Assembly (NCBI GenBank): GCA_903813345.2
Contig: CAIIXF020000002.1
Location: 25,064,455 to 25,124,454, forward strand
DNA from: Owenia fusiformis
Lineage: Eukaryota; Annelida; Polychaeta; Sabellida; Oweniidae
Direction of reading: 5' to 3'
DNA: 60,000 bases
The translations under genes and the position numbers were made by a program. Below the pieces are notes generated by a model. The model did no database searches, was not told the origin of the DNA, and saw only the letters and a list, made by a program, of their open reading frames with translations. Positions within the stretch are counted from its first letter, which is position 1, and each line of letters begins with the position of its first letter. This document shows positions 45,692 to 57,464 of this stretch, one piece after another.

Positions 45692-47880
45692 AAAAGATGT
45701 CACGCCACTCTACAATTCCATCACACAACCCCCTTCTTCAAAAGTGTCATTCTCGTTCAATAATACTTATCAACCCATAAATACCACCGAGTGTATGTAC
45801 AAAAGAGTAACCACAGGTTGTATGTACTGGTTTAAAAGATGTCACGTCACTCTACGTTTTACAATTCCATCACACAACCCCCTTCTTCAAAAGTGTCATG
45901 CTCGTTTAATAATACTTATCAACCCATAAATACCACCGAGTGTATGTACAAAAGAGTAACCACAGGTTGTATGTACTGGTTTAAAAGATGTCATGTCACT
46001 CTACATTTTACAATTCCATCACACAACCCCCTTCTTCAAAAGTGTCATTCTTGTTTAATAATACTTATCAACTCATAAATGCCACCGAATGTCTATACAA
46101 AGGAGTAATCACTGGTAGTATAACTGGTTTAAAAGATGTCACGTCACTCTACGTTTTTGCAATTCCATCACACAACCCCCTTCTTCAAAAGTGTCATTCT
46201 TGTTTAATAATACTTATCAACCCATAAATACCACCGAGTGTATGTACAAAAGAGTAACCACAGGTTTTATGTACTGGTCTAAAAGATGTCATGTCACTCT
46301 ACATTTTACAATTCCATCACACAACCCCCTTCTTCAAAAGTGTCATTCTCGTTTAATAATACTTATCAACCCATAAATGCCACCGAATGTCTATACAAAG
46401 GAGTAATCACTGGTAGTATTACTGGTTTAAAAGATGTCACGTCACGTCACGTATTTACAATTCCGCCACACAACCCCCTTCTTCAAAAGTGTCATTCTCG
46501 TTTAATAATACTTATCAACTCATAAATGCCACCGAATGTCTATACAAAGGAGTAATCACTGGTAGTATTACTGGTTTAAAAGATGTCACGTCACGTCAAG
46601 TATTTACAATTCCATCACACAACCCCCTTCTTCAAAAGTGTCATTCTTGTTTAATAATACTTATCAACTCATAAATACCGCCGAGTGTATGTACAAAAGA
46701 GTAACCACAGGTTGTATGTACTGGTCTAAAAGATGTCACGTCACTCTACGTTTTAAAATTCCACCAATCAACCCCCTTCTTCAAAAGTGTCATTCTCGTT
46801 CAATAATACTTATCAACCCATAAATACCACCGAGTGTATGTACAAAAGAGTAACCACAGGTTGTATGTACTGGTCTAAAAGATGTCACGTCACTCTACGT
46901 TTTAAAATTCCACCAATCAACCCCCTTCTTCAAAAGTGTCATTCTCGTTCAATAATACTTATCAACCCATAAATACCGCCGAGTGTATGTACAAAAGAGT
47001 AACCACAGGTTGTATGTACTGGTCTAAAAGATGTCACGTCACTCTACGTTTTAAAATTCCACCAATCAACCCCCTTCTTCAAAAGTGTCATTCTCGTTCA
47101 ATAATACTTATCAACCCATAAATACCACCGAGTGTATGTACAAAAGAGTAACCACAGGTTGTATGTACTGGTTTAAAAGATGTCACGTCACTCTACATTT
47201 TACAATTCCATCACACAACCCCCTTCTTCAAAAGTGTCATTCTCGTTTAATAATACTTATCAACTCATAAATACCACCGAGTATATGTACAAAAGAGTAA
47301 CCACAGGTTGTATGTACTGGTTTAAAATATGTCACGTCACTCTACATTTTACAATTCCATCACACAACCCCCTTCTTCAAAAGTGTCATTCTCGTTCAAT
47401 AATACTTATCAACCCATAAATACCACCGAGTGTATGTACAAAAGAGTAACCACAGGTTGTATGTACTGGTTTAAAATATGTCACGTCACTCTACATTTTA
47501 CAATTCCATCACACAACCCCCTTCTTCAAAAGTGTCATTCTCGTTTAATAATACTTATCAACTCATAAATACCGCCGAGTGTATGTACAAAAGAGTAACC
47601 ACAGGTTGTATGTACTGGTTTAAAAGATGTCACGTCACTCTGCATTTTACAATTCCATCACACAACCCCCTTCTTCAAAAGTGTCATTCTCGTTTAATAA
47701 TACTTATCAACTCATAAATACCGCCGAGTATATGTACAAAAGAGTAACCACAGGTTGTATGTACTGGTTTAAAAGATGTCACGTCACTCTGCATTTTACA
47801 ATTCCATCACACAACCCCCTTCTTCAAAAGTGTCATTCCCGTTTAATAATACATATAATCAATTCATAAATGCCACTGAT
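45692..47880. repeat. 149-bp tandem satellite, about 15 copies
   Basis: AAAAGATGTCACGTCACTCT or a variant recurs from 45692 to 47771 at 149-bp steps; the first unit is 142 bp and lacks GTTTTAC. Two monomer types are interleaved. Type A has GTATGTACAAAAGAGTAACC. Type B has GTCTATACAAAGGAGTAATC, in the units spanning about 46080, 46385 and 46535. The last copy decays after 47850. Each monomer keeps one 61-79-codon frame open, but 149 is not a multiple of 3, so these frames overlap and cannot form one protein. Confidence 0.95.
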
Positions 47881-48329
47881 TGTTTACATACACTGGTAGT
47901 TTGCAAAGCATTTGCTCGTAAAAGTTTTAGTATCTTTATTCCATACACTAAAATCATGGTAAGCGCTGCATATTAATCACAGCAGTCGCAGTTGCAGATG
48001 CTGTGCCTATTGTAAACAACATTTTTTCAAATCTCCAAATCAATTCTTTTCCTTTGAAATTTATGCCAGCCACTAAATGGCCAACTGGCTACGTATAAAA
48101 GTATTGGCGCGACCAATATAAAACTAAATCTAGTTAAGCAGTTCACATCAATACTTTACCTATAATCTAGGCTAATGAGAAAACAATTAAACAATAAAAA
48201 ATTAGAAAACATGAATGAGTATTTAAGTTAGAAATGACATTTCATAACCATTTAGTTGTTCTAAGAGGTTTACTTGTTAAATTGAAATTATCATTGAACT
48301 GAAACATTCAAATATGCGCTCCAACTTAC
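47881..48329. other. Unrecognised stretch, possibly intron
   Basis: No gene is recognised. On the minus strand it follows the donor of the candidate exon at 48330-48521. Confidence 0.4.
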
Positions 48330-48521
48330 CCAATTTTTGATATTGCTTGTAACAGAAGACGAACTTGAGGAGGAAGGTGGCGTTATTACAAGCGTTTGTG
48401 AGTCCACTGTAGATATGTATGTTGACTTACTGACATGATGACGCGTCCCCCCTCCGCTTGAATGGTGTCTAAAGGCATTCACTATACTGACACGCGAGCC
48501 CACGCGGACGAGCCCCGACAT
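48330..48521 (-). CDS. Candidate first coding exon of an unrecognised minus-strand gene
   Basis: ATG at 48519-48521 has A at -3 (GATAATGTCG). Sixty-four codons end in phase 0 at a perfect donor, TGG|GTAAGT (intron from 48329). The peptide starts MSGLVRVGSRVSIVNAFRHH, is basic with no acid until about residue 40, and has a run of seven Ser near its end after TPP. The N-terminus could be a mitochondrial presequence or simply disordered. No family is recognised. Local base composition is more GC-rich than the surroundings, as expected for an exon. The next exon may be 44119-44325, which would put the satellite array in the intron. Confidence 0.4.
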
Positions 48522-49704
48522 TATCAAAATGGTGATTTAAAATTCCTTAACTTTACCTTTTATTTAGATATGGATTTAATAACCCATGTTTGTTGCAAAT
48601 GATTTATATTTCTTCGGGTGATTTATGATGTCCAATGCAAGTAGTACTCGTTCTATATCCTCCTGTAGCGTACGTCAGGTTGATATGTATCCTAAACGTT
48701 CAAAATGTTTATACAATTCACACATGGCATGCGTAAACTTTTAACCTTCCCACCTTTTGATCTGTAATATATTACTTATAAAACAATAGATGACCGTGTC
48801 TTGACCCAATCTTATAATAATCCAGAATAGAATGTCACCGTTCAACATGGGAACCAAGAACACATTTATAATCGCGTATTGTCTGAGTACTGACTCGGGT
48901 TTCAAATGAGCACATCTAATTCATATCAGTAAACATACAAGTTATCATTTACATATAATTTAATTGGCGATGTCATCTCCACCGGAAACCAGGTTCGCAC
49001 GTACAGTGTAGTTGTAATAACGCAATACTACGTCACATGTCTAAATGTCAAGTACCAATCAGTGCTTCTTATAAGTATCCATTATATTAAAAGATAATGT
49101 GGGTATCTTCTGTTTTAGCCTAATGTTGATATTTGACGGTTTAATACTTTAATATGCCCGTTGTATATGCTCACTTGTACTTATTTGCATTTTCTGAGAA
49201 CATATTTATTTCAGTTTGTTCTTATTTTGCATTATAGTTATTTGGTATAGATGCGTCAACAGTCACAACAGTCACAAACACGTACATTTGTATATACCTG
49301 AGTCCCTTAACTCCTTAATTATTTTGAATGCAACGTTCGTGAACAGTTTTGCTTAAACGCAATAAAATCCAAAGCGATAGTGTGCACTGCTGTAGACTGA
49401 TTTATTTGTACCTGTTATATACTTTCAAATTGCAAAATAGCATGAAAATTGTTGTACTTATTGTACAAATGTAAATAAGGCGTAGTTTGCTCAGGAGTAA
49501 TCTTTTTCAAGCCAAATCCTCTGGTGTCAATTAGCATCGTTTCCTCATAAGATATGGTTCAATGAACCAATCGTTTATTTCATAATCGATAGGGTATTAT
49601 CATTGAGACACGCTCAACAGTTGTTCTTCTAATATCACGTATATATTCACTAGAATGTCAAGGTTCAGCGCCGATTATCGTTTCAGTTGTGGGGCTAAAA
49701 TCTT
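48522..49704. other. Unrecognised stretch upstream of the candidate minus-strand exon
   Basis: It could hold the promoter of that gene. I see no clear TATA box at a convincing distance and no other gene. Confidence 0.4.
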
Positions 49705-49724
49705 AATTCAATTCAATTCAATTC
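49705..49724. repeat. (AATTC)n microsatellite
   Basis: Four tandem copies of a 5-bp unit lie just before a dispersed inverted repeat, much as (TTAAC)n lies inside the related repeat at 13845-14160. Confidence 0.85.
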
Positions 49725-49769
49725 ATAATTTCTTATATATGGTTGTAGTATTAGTACTCATCAAAAATA

Positions 49770-50095
49770 TCAAAAAGGCCTTAATTAAGCTTTAACTTTT
49801 GTTCTGTTCAAGAACCCATATTCTTACCATTGAAAATGGATCTAACCAAACTATCCAACATGAATCTGCTTGTTGAGACTCGATCGTCTTCAGTTCTTCT
49901 GAGAAAATGAGGATTTCAATCGGGATACCATCATGTACTAGTAACTTGTATGTCACTATGTTATGTCTATGCACCCTTGCTGAAATCCTCATTTTTCAGA
50001 AGAACTAAAGTTGATCGAGTCTGAACAAGTAGATTCATGTTGGATAGTATTGCTAGAATCCATTTCAAAAATACGAATAGGGGTTCTTAAACACG
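49770..50095. repeat. Inverted repeat related to 13845-14160
   Basis: Arms of about 115 bp (around 49806-49920 and 49977-50095) are inverted copies with a loop of about 57 bp. They share TCAAGAACCC, ATCCAACATGAATCTGCTTG and TTCAGTTCTTCTGA-like blocks. Related sequence occurs at 13845-14160, so it is a dispersed family. Confidence 0.7.
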
Positions 50096-50822
50096 ATATT
50101 GGGCATGCTTTTAGAACGCTTTGTTGGTATTATATAGAGATACAACATTTGAGAGATAACTAGGTCCTAAGTATTCTGTCTGGGCCTTAGAATTTAGGAG
50201 TGATTGATAAATATGTAATTAGGCATATGACGTAAACTTAATTATTTGTGATGGATTTATTTTTTTAATGCCTCTACTCCACGTAAAGGTAATTAAATTC
50301 AAGGTATTGCAAAATGTCAACAGCTCCCATTTGTTACCAGAGGCCAACCTCCGAATGCCGAACACCAGCCAACGAGATTCTGAGATTTATTTTATTGAGG
50401 TTGTGACTCGGTTATCTGAGAATAATTCTTAGCTCCGGGGCAGTCGACAACGCTGAATAGAATATAGTATTTCATGTAAGAAATACTTAATAGTATGCCT
50501 TTAATTAGTATGCCGCAGTTTAACATAATAATGTATTTTGTTGATTGTTGATTGTGTTTATCGTCAAAATAGCCGCTCAAATTCGTTTAATTTGAGATTT
50601 ACGTTTAGTCAATCCAATAGAGAGATATTAATATATGAGTTGAGTTGGAACATACATTAATGTGATATTGTCTGTGATATTGTAGATCTACTAATTCTAT
50701 AAATCTTTTCTGGTTCATGGATTCGGATTACGCATTGGAATAGTTTTTAAATCCTTCCAATAAATCTGAGATAACTTGGTTCAGCTAAAAATACTATAAA
50801 TCATTACTATCTGGTGTCATAC
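50096..50822. other. Unrecognised non-coding stretch
   Basis: Nothing is recognised here. A phrase AGGCCAACCTCCGAATGCCG near 50341 weakly resembles the CCAACCGCC run of repeat family B. Confidence 0.4.
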
Positions 50823-53122
50823 TAGACTAGAATCAGAGGGTTGAAAATATCATGACATCTTATATTTTGACGAGCCGGCAATTCATGTTTACCAATTGAA
50901 AGGTAGAGGGTTCCTAAATTGTTACTGAGATTTAACAAGAAGAAATAGGTGTCAAAATGTGTTTTTGGGTGAAAAATGTGTTTTTTGCCTAAACATTTTT
51001 TAAAATTTAAAATATTTTTTTTTGAAAATTTGTTATAGTACAAACAGTCTGATTAACTATAAAAAGTGAAAATAAACCATATTTGATTGATTTTGGAGAT
51101 TTTGGGGAGCTTGCTTGTTGTTGGCTCATAAGTGAATTACATTGTCAATGTACTATTTATATGCATTTAATAATAGATATATTATTAAGGTTTATCTGAA
51201 TTAGCACTTCACCAAGAAATATATAATATATTTCAATTGAATTTTATTTCGTAGTCCATTGTGTCATATTCCAGTTCATATTTCATATTACTCAAATGAT
51301 CATATAAGTAAAATATTCGAATGTGGTGTATGTCACCAATGTATACTTTAATATATCCTCAAAACATTTGCAGATACGATGGTTGGCTTACTATTAATAT
51401 AAAATGGATATTCAAACATATAATGTTATGTGGAAACATAATTGTCACTATCATCATCACAGCCTGTCATCGACTATTTTGAACAATGAGGTGGATAAGG
51501 TCATTTTTACAAGTTTCACTGTTTCCGCACAATTTGTTATTTAACCGAAAACTACTTCTTATTCTCAGATAAAATGAACCAGCGCAAGCAGTGACAATTG
51601 CCAATCATACTTCTGCAAGACATTCGTAGGAAACCTTTAATGACTGAATACGAAGTTAATGAAAAGGCGTGAACATCCTCCACTCAAAACGATCATTTTC
51701 CATTATTATTTTTTAACGTTTTAAGCGGAGGCTTTTGTTTACTATCTTGAGTAATAGTCTAAATAGCGATTGAAAAGATCTTTGCTTCAAACAATTATGC
51801 CTTCTTTTATTTAATTAAAAAACTATTAACACTGGGGGAGGGCAAACAATGGGGGTGGAGCAATAAAATCATTTTGGATAGCCTTAGCACATCAGTCATG
51901 TGAACAATACCAAGTGGTTTGGTAGCTTGGTGCATCAAAATATCTCTTCTAAGTTGCAGTGCTGTGTACACCATCTCCTGAAAATGGTATTTTGCTGCAC
52001 AAATGATATAGCATGATAATTCATAGTCTTGATCAGCATAGTTTACGGGTAAAATAACAGTTTATGCTATGCCACCTTGTAATGGGACAATTATCTTGTA
52101 GAACTCTTTTATGTGCAGCTCTAATGCTTTTCGCAATTGCAAATGGTCCTAGATTTTTGTCAACTTATTGTTTAGAATCACCAGCTAATACATATAGTAT
52201 ATTTCTGTCACAGCTGACAACTTAAGAACATGTTCCTCTTAGCAGCAGAAGATAGCTCACTTGTGAGAGAATGCTGCATGTCAAATAATTACTGGTGCTA
52301 GTAGAAGACTTCTTCATATCACTTTTAAATTTGGAAAAAACAGTCTTAGTGATCTATACATTTCTTTGACATTAGGTCATTTATATTATCTAGTCTTACA
52401 CCCTATGATGGGTGAACCATTGAGAATCACATTTACTGATTTGTGTGTACTCGTATCACTGGAAGTGTATTGTGCCATTTTAACTGTTCTGGAGTTATAC
52501 CTTTCACATTGCTGAAAATGTCATCACATTTATCTGTTATCTTATTCTGTTTGGATGTTATGCATCAATCATCTTTTCATCTGTTCACTATATTGTATAC
52601 ATTTTTATTTGTGTTGTGCATTTCATAAAGTTGTGGACAGAAGACACATCCTGTTTTCTCTCTCATACGATAGGTTGAGATGAGATAAATGAAAGATCCC
52701 ATTAACTGAACCAATGGCTAACAAATCTGTTTTGATAGGGAGCTGATTGTGTTTGGTGATTATTGGTACTAGTTCAATAAAGTTAATCAAACCAGATAAA
52801 GTACAATCTGTATGAAACCAGTGTGGAAAATCCAAAACACTGATTGGTTAGCAGGGCCCAGCCTGGCACATTGACAAGTTGACCACATTTATTTATGTGG
52901 TGATCAACACTGACTGTATATGTTGAACTAGTTAAGAAATGGGGAATATTATTTTAATTAATTGTCAAATTAGTGCCTTTTGACACCTCGTTCACCATGT
53001 TAAATCTCACAAATCTTTTGTTATATATAAAGGAGTATTTTGATACAGGTCTCTTGCCGGCTCGTCAAAATATAAGTACTTTCACTTTCTAGAGGCTTTT
53101 ATCATCATATGATTCTAGTCTA
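50823..53122. mobile_element. Inverted-repeat element, 2.3 kb, decayed
   Basis: TAGACTAGAATCA (50823-50835) has its exact reverse complement at 53110-53122. A second inverted pair lies just inside: ATATTTTGACGAGCCGGCAA near 50864 and TTGCCGGCTCGTCAAAATAT near 53053. The exact duplication is unclear; TA is possible. The interior around 51840-52860 has a more balanced composition and may hold a decayed minus-strand gene, including a 70-codon frame at 52623-52835, but I cannot assign it. Confidence 0.6.
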
Positions 53123-53635
53123 TACAGGGTGTTTCAAAAAAGTACAGTCCAAATACCTTACAATGCTTATCTTTTTAACCATTGAAGCTAGAAAAAACTA
53201 TTTTGGCTTCGGTAAAGTTGGTTCGGTGTTTTTTAAAATAGAACAAGTTTTATTACTATAGTAACAGCCTAGGTAGGGCCCATTTGCTACCCTTATGAAG
53301 ATTGTGCTTCAAATGCCTACTGCATCTCTGCTGAAAGACTTGCAAACGTTCTTTTCTTTCTTGGTATCTCTAGTTTGAGCTCTGCAATGATTCTAGAACT
53401 GTTGAAATACAAATTATCTTTCAGGATAAAAGCCATATATTCCAATGAATGCAATTGTGTTGGTAACAACATCGCGAGAAGTTTGCACTGCTTTTTTTAA
53501 GTCTGTACTGCTTTACGATTTAAATCCCCTGAAATATTTTTTATATGAATTGTATTTAAAAAGCAAATTGCGAAGTGTTCCGATGTGAACTTCCAACAGT
53601 GAACAAATCGTCTGACCCCACTCCGTGTACATATA

Positions 53636-54759
53636 CAGGGTGGGCCAAAAAAACCAATACCCAACTTTAAAGCAGACTGAAAATAGCTATGTTCAATATG
53701 ATACACTGATTTATATATCATTTTAAAGGTTATCCAATTTTGAACAATTTGGTATATAACACTATGTCATGAAATCAATATTAAAGTTTTATTATGCTTA
53801 TTTGGGAGGCCGGGTCAGTATTTAAGGTATCCAGATTTTAGGGAGAAAATACTAAATCTGCGGAATAATGTTAATTTTTTATTTATAGAATATCATTTTG
53901 TTAGGTGAATAAATGCTTGTATATTTGCATATTGTGTGACTAAACTTATTGTTTATGAATTTTAGTGTTGTTTATTATCAATAAGTACTCAAAGGGGGTC
54001 TGTTAAAAGACAATAAACATATATGTGACGAGGATTTTATTTTCCAACAAGACATTGCCCCGTATCAAAGATCTCAAGAGACATTGGCATTCCTTTGCAA
54101 ACAAGGTGTCAATTTGATTGATCTCGATGCTTGGCCACCCAACAGCCCCGATGCTACATGCAATTTGTTTGATTACGATACATGGAGCCATCTCGAGGAA
54201 ATGGTACAATCAAAAGCATCCAATAAACAGCTTTGATGTGCTGAAACAGAATCCCAAAGTGCTGAAATGAATTGCAACAGAAATCTCTCAATAAGGTTAT
54301 TGATAGATTGTGCTACCACTTGAAGCTTATTGTTGATGCATGGGGGAGGGGGTGGGGGTATATTGAGCAATTGTGAAAATTGTTTATATAAATAAAGTGT
54401 AAAATGTTATTAAACAACACTGAAATTCATAAACAATAAATTTAGTCACACAATGATGAAAATATCAGTATCCAAGCATGTATTCACCTAACAAAAGAAT
54501 GATATTCTATAAATAAAAAATTAACATAATTCCGCAGATTTACTATTTTCTCCCTTAAATCTGGAGACCTTAAATAGCGACCCGGCCTCCCAAATAAGTA
54601 TAATAAAACTTTACTATTGATTTCATGACATCGTGTTATATACCAAATTGTTTGAAATTGTATAACCTTTAAAATGGTATGTGAGTCAATGTACCATATT
54701 GAATGTAACTATTTTTATCCTGATTTGAAGTTGGGTATTGGGTTTTTTTGCCCACCCTG
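53636..54759. mobile_element. Mariner-like element with ~350-bp inverted repeats
   Basis: The ends CAGGGTGGGCCAAAAAAACC and, reversed, CAGGGTGGGCAAAAAAACCC are flanked by TATA-type sequence (TA duplication). Inverted similarity extends about 350 bp inward, through GGGAGGCCGGGTC on the left and GACCCGGCCTCCC on the right. Length is 1124 bp. The centre encodes a transposase remnant. Confidence 0.88.
54009..54236 (+). pseudogene. IS630/mariner transposase catalytic-core remnant
   Basis: Seventy-five sense codons read DFIFQQDIAPYQRSQETLAF, then DAWPPNSPDATCNLFDYDTW, then SHLEEMVQSKAS before TGA. FQQD.AP.....T..FL and WPPNSPD....DY..W are the second and third catalytic motifs of IS630-Tc1-mariner transposases. 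Counting from the FQQD Asp, the DY Asp lies 40 residues on, two more than the DD37D spacing would give, so a small insertion is likely. The N-terminal DNA-binding domain and first Asp are missing. Confidence 0.75.
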
Positions 54760-55028
54760 TATATACGGGAAAATGCTCTCATTTCAAAGATTTTTTTATA
54801 TTTTCTCATGAACGTTTCTCACAGTGTATAAAAAATACTTTCTGATTGATTCTTAAAATATCAGCATCTCTAATTTGATTGGTCAAAAGTAAGGGTTACT
54901 ATGGTAACTTGACTTTTGGGTAGGCGGGGCACTTTTTATGTCACATTATTCATTAGAAAAACAACAGAATAGTAGGCAATTTATGAGTATATCACATGAA
55001 TTTCTTCTCCGCTTTCTACTTGTACATA

Positions 55029-56760
55029 ATATTACTTAATGTAATAGTCACAACTATTGTCCCATAAGGTTTTAGAAGTATTCTTCCTCATGTTTGATGC
55101 ACAGTCGCTTGCATTCAACCCATTGACAAGCCATCTAGAAAACTTGTTTGAAAGGCAATCTGGACTGCAGTCGAAAATTGTTTCATTCAGCGGTGGCGGT
55201 AGGCATATATTTTTGTGAGTCATCATGACTCAGGTAGTTTCAAAAAAGTGAGTCACAAGAAAAAAAGTTGAGTCAAAGCTATAAAAGTGTTTTTCTTGAG
55301 TAAAAATGCATTCAAAATGTAGAAACCACATACAAAATCTATTTTTTGATTTTGTGCATACCTTTTATTGTACTCTTATAGCACATTAACAACTAACAAT
55401 TAATTAATTAGGCAATTGCAAGAAAAATGTCACTATTAATCATCTGATTATCTGGTCCAGCGAGTCATGGGTGTGAATGGAGTGGGAGAGGAGTTTCTCC
55501 CTGTGTGGAGTTACACAAATTGGGGTCAAAGCGTTTCATGTTGAAATTCAACATTTTTGCAATCATTCCAAAGTCTAAAACGGCAATATAAGTCCGACCA
55601 CAATACTGGGCATCATTTAAATTGAATACGGTAGAATCTTGTAATTATAGCTGATCAAATGAAACCGAAAGTAGATTTGTTTTCATACCTAATTTATCAT
55701 CATTTACCCCCCTTAATGTGCGATCGACTGGATTTTCATGTGCCCATTATCTATCTTCATAGGATCAGCTTCAGATCTAGTGAATCGAAGATCTTAACTT
55801 GAGGGAGTTAATTGAAAATACTTGGTGAAAACTTACGATAGATCGGTCACTGTGAGCACCATTGATAAACCTACTGCGCATTACATCTGCGCATGCTGAT
55901 CAAGGGGACGGCTCAAGGAAACTTGCTAACTTAGCGAAGGAATTTTGCGAACTTGCTAAGGAAACTCAAGGTTCGTAAATCTAGCGTGTGAACTTTCAAG
56001 GGAAGATTTTATGCGGTAATTTAGATAAATATACGATCACTAAAATCCTTAGAAGGGAGTATGAAATTAATAAATTATTGTTCAATGTTATGTTCGTTTT
56101 ATTGCATTTTTGATACGCCCCCTAGCAACGTGCTTCACGAGATAAACAAATCGAGGGATCGATCAATGTTTTCAATTTTATCATTGAATCTGAATCACAG
56201 GGCTTTAAAAATTATATGAAATACCAAAATGAGAAAATGATCGGTAGGAAGGAGGCTCGATTGCGCTGAACGAAATGTTAGATTTCCGGAATTAGCAAAA
56301 TTATAAATTTGATCAATCACGTATTTTCACGTATAGGGATCAATTTAACCAAGTACCAAGCGGGGATTTTGCATGTGAAACAAACGTGCGTCAGAAAGAC
56401 TCGGTAGACAATGAATATTTGCGTCAGAGTTGCAAAAATGTGAGTAAAAAACGTAAAAAATTGCGTTAACGCCACCTCTGTATCATTGTTCCATAAAGTG
56501 CAACTCTTAGTTGATCCTTCATCCTAGTGAAAACAGCAAAATCAAGGATGGTCCCAACTGGAGTATGTAACTCTATTTTGCCAGTTAATTGTGATGGTTT
56601 CCTGCACAATATTAGCCTGTGTGATCAGCTGCATTATCTTGATGGAAAGATTTAGAGTTTGGCTGAATGGTTGAGTTTTAATCAACTTACCATATTATTA
56701 CTTTTTGTTGATTTTCTGGCCCACTGGTACGGCATTGACTAGCAGGATTTCAGAAATGTT
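55029..56760 (-). pseudogene. Mariner transposase remnant split by an insertion
   Basis: On the minus strand, going leftward from 56760: VNAVPVGQKINKK resembles the mariner block VP.GQ.IN..YY. SIKIMQ.. in one frame and SIHQDNAADHTG in another give the HQDNAxxHT motif of the second Asp. LDFAVFTRMKDQLRVALYGT matches the segment after the third Asp. The reading is broken by frameshifts and by the element at 55192-56476. Left of that insert, FDCSPDCLSNKFSRWLVNGL fits the C-terminal W..R...C helix region. This is a different lineage from the remnant at 54009. Confidence 0.6.
55192..56476. mobile_element. Element with GGTGGCG ends nested in a mariner pseudogene
   Basis: The left end GGTGGCGGTAGGCATATATT and the reverse complement of the right (GGTGGCGTTAACGCAATTTT) match imperfectly, and both lead into T-rich sequence and GAGTCA-like or ACTCAC-like bases. 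Mariner homology resumes on either side, which independently supports these borders. Length is about 1285 bp. No coding sequence is recognised. The target duplication is unclear. Confidence 0.6.
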
Positions 56761-57148
56761 CATGAAAACAATGAACATAAATATCCCCTCAGAACATTTG
56801 TAATTCAAATAAGAACAAACAAAAAATAGGGATCCTTCATTTGCACTTATTGATAGATTTTCTGTAATGGTAAATTATGTGACGTAAAAAGTGCCCCGCC
56901 TACCCAAAAATCAAGTTACCATAGTAACCCTTATTTTTGACCAATCAAATAAGAGATGTTGATATTATAGGAATCAATCAGAAAGTATGTTTTGTGCATT
57001 GTGTGAAAATTTCATCAGAAAATATCAAAAATCTTTGAAATGAGAGCATTTTCCGGGAACTTATTGAACTACCTGGTACAACGTACATGGGCGTGTAATC
57101 TAAGATCACAGTGGATTGGGTTCTGCCATTGCAACACCCTATACAAAT

Positions 57149-57464
57149 TATTATCGTATGATCTGTAAAATGAAGCCTTCTGATTGGTCAGTTCTTGCGC
57201 TGTACCAATCTGTATTGCTACTGAGATTGTCCCCATTGATCATATCCGTCGCAATACAGAAAATATTGATACGGAGGGGACATTCTCAGTAGCAATACAG
57301 AGGATCGAACGATAAAAACGTTATAGAATGATTTGAAGTGCAATACAGGATATATTCTGCTCTCGATATTCTGTATTGGCACTCGACTTCGTCTCGTGCC
57401 AATATGGAATTTCTCGAGCAGAATACATCCTGTATTGCACTTCAAATCATTCAATAACTTATAT
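57149..57464. mobile_element. Double-hairpin MITE, copy 2
   Basis: Nearly identical to 35823-36134, with the same order of two palindromes. Flanks differ, confirming two independent insertions. It starts within 10 bp of the right end of the outer mariner. Confidence 0.88.

Larger units (their letters stand above)
53125..57141. mobile_element. Outer mariner-like element, interrupted by two insertions
   Basis: The termini are CAGGGTGTTTCAA (53125) and, reversed, TAGGGTGTTGCAA (ending 57141), beside TA. Longer inverted repeats of about 170 bp lie inside (54768-54945 and 56882-57052, sharing GAAAATGCTCTCATTTCAAA). A decayed mariner transposase lies between them. A second mariner (53636-54759) is inserted at a TA in the left part and another element (55192-56476) sits in the transposase gene. 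The left terminal part is longer than the right, so the exact left border is uncertain. Confidence 0.55.

Noticed and set aside
45744-47976. A ladder of overlapping 61-80-codon plus-strand frames that look like a repeated small-protein family
   Set aside because: They are the same frame of each 149-bp satellite unit. The period is not a multiple of three, the frames overlap each other, and no promoter or splice signal accompanies them.
53497-53721. 74-codon minus-strand frame as a gene
   Set aside because: It crosses the left end of the inserted mariner at 53636, so half of it is transposon terminus.
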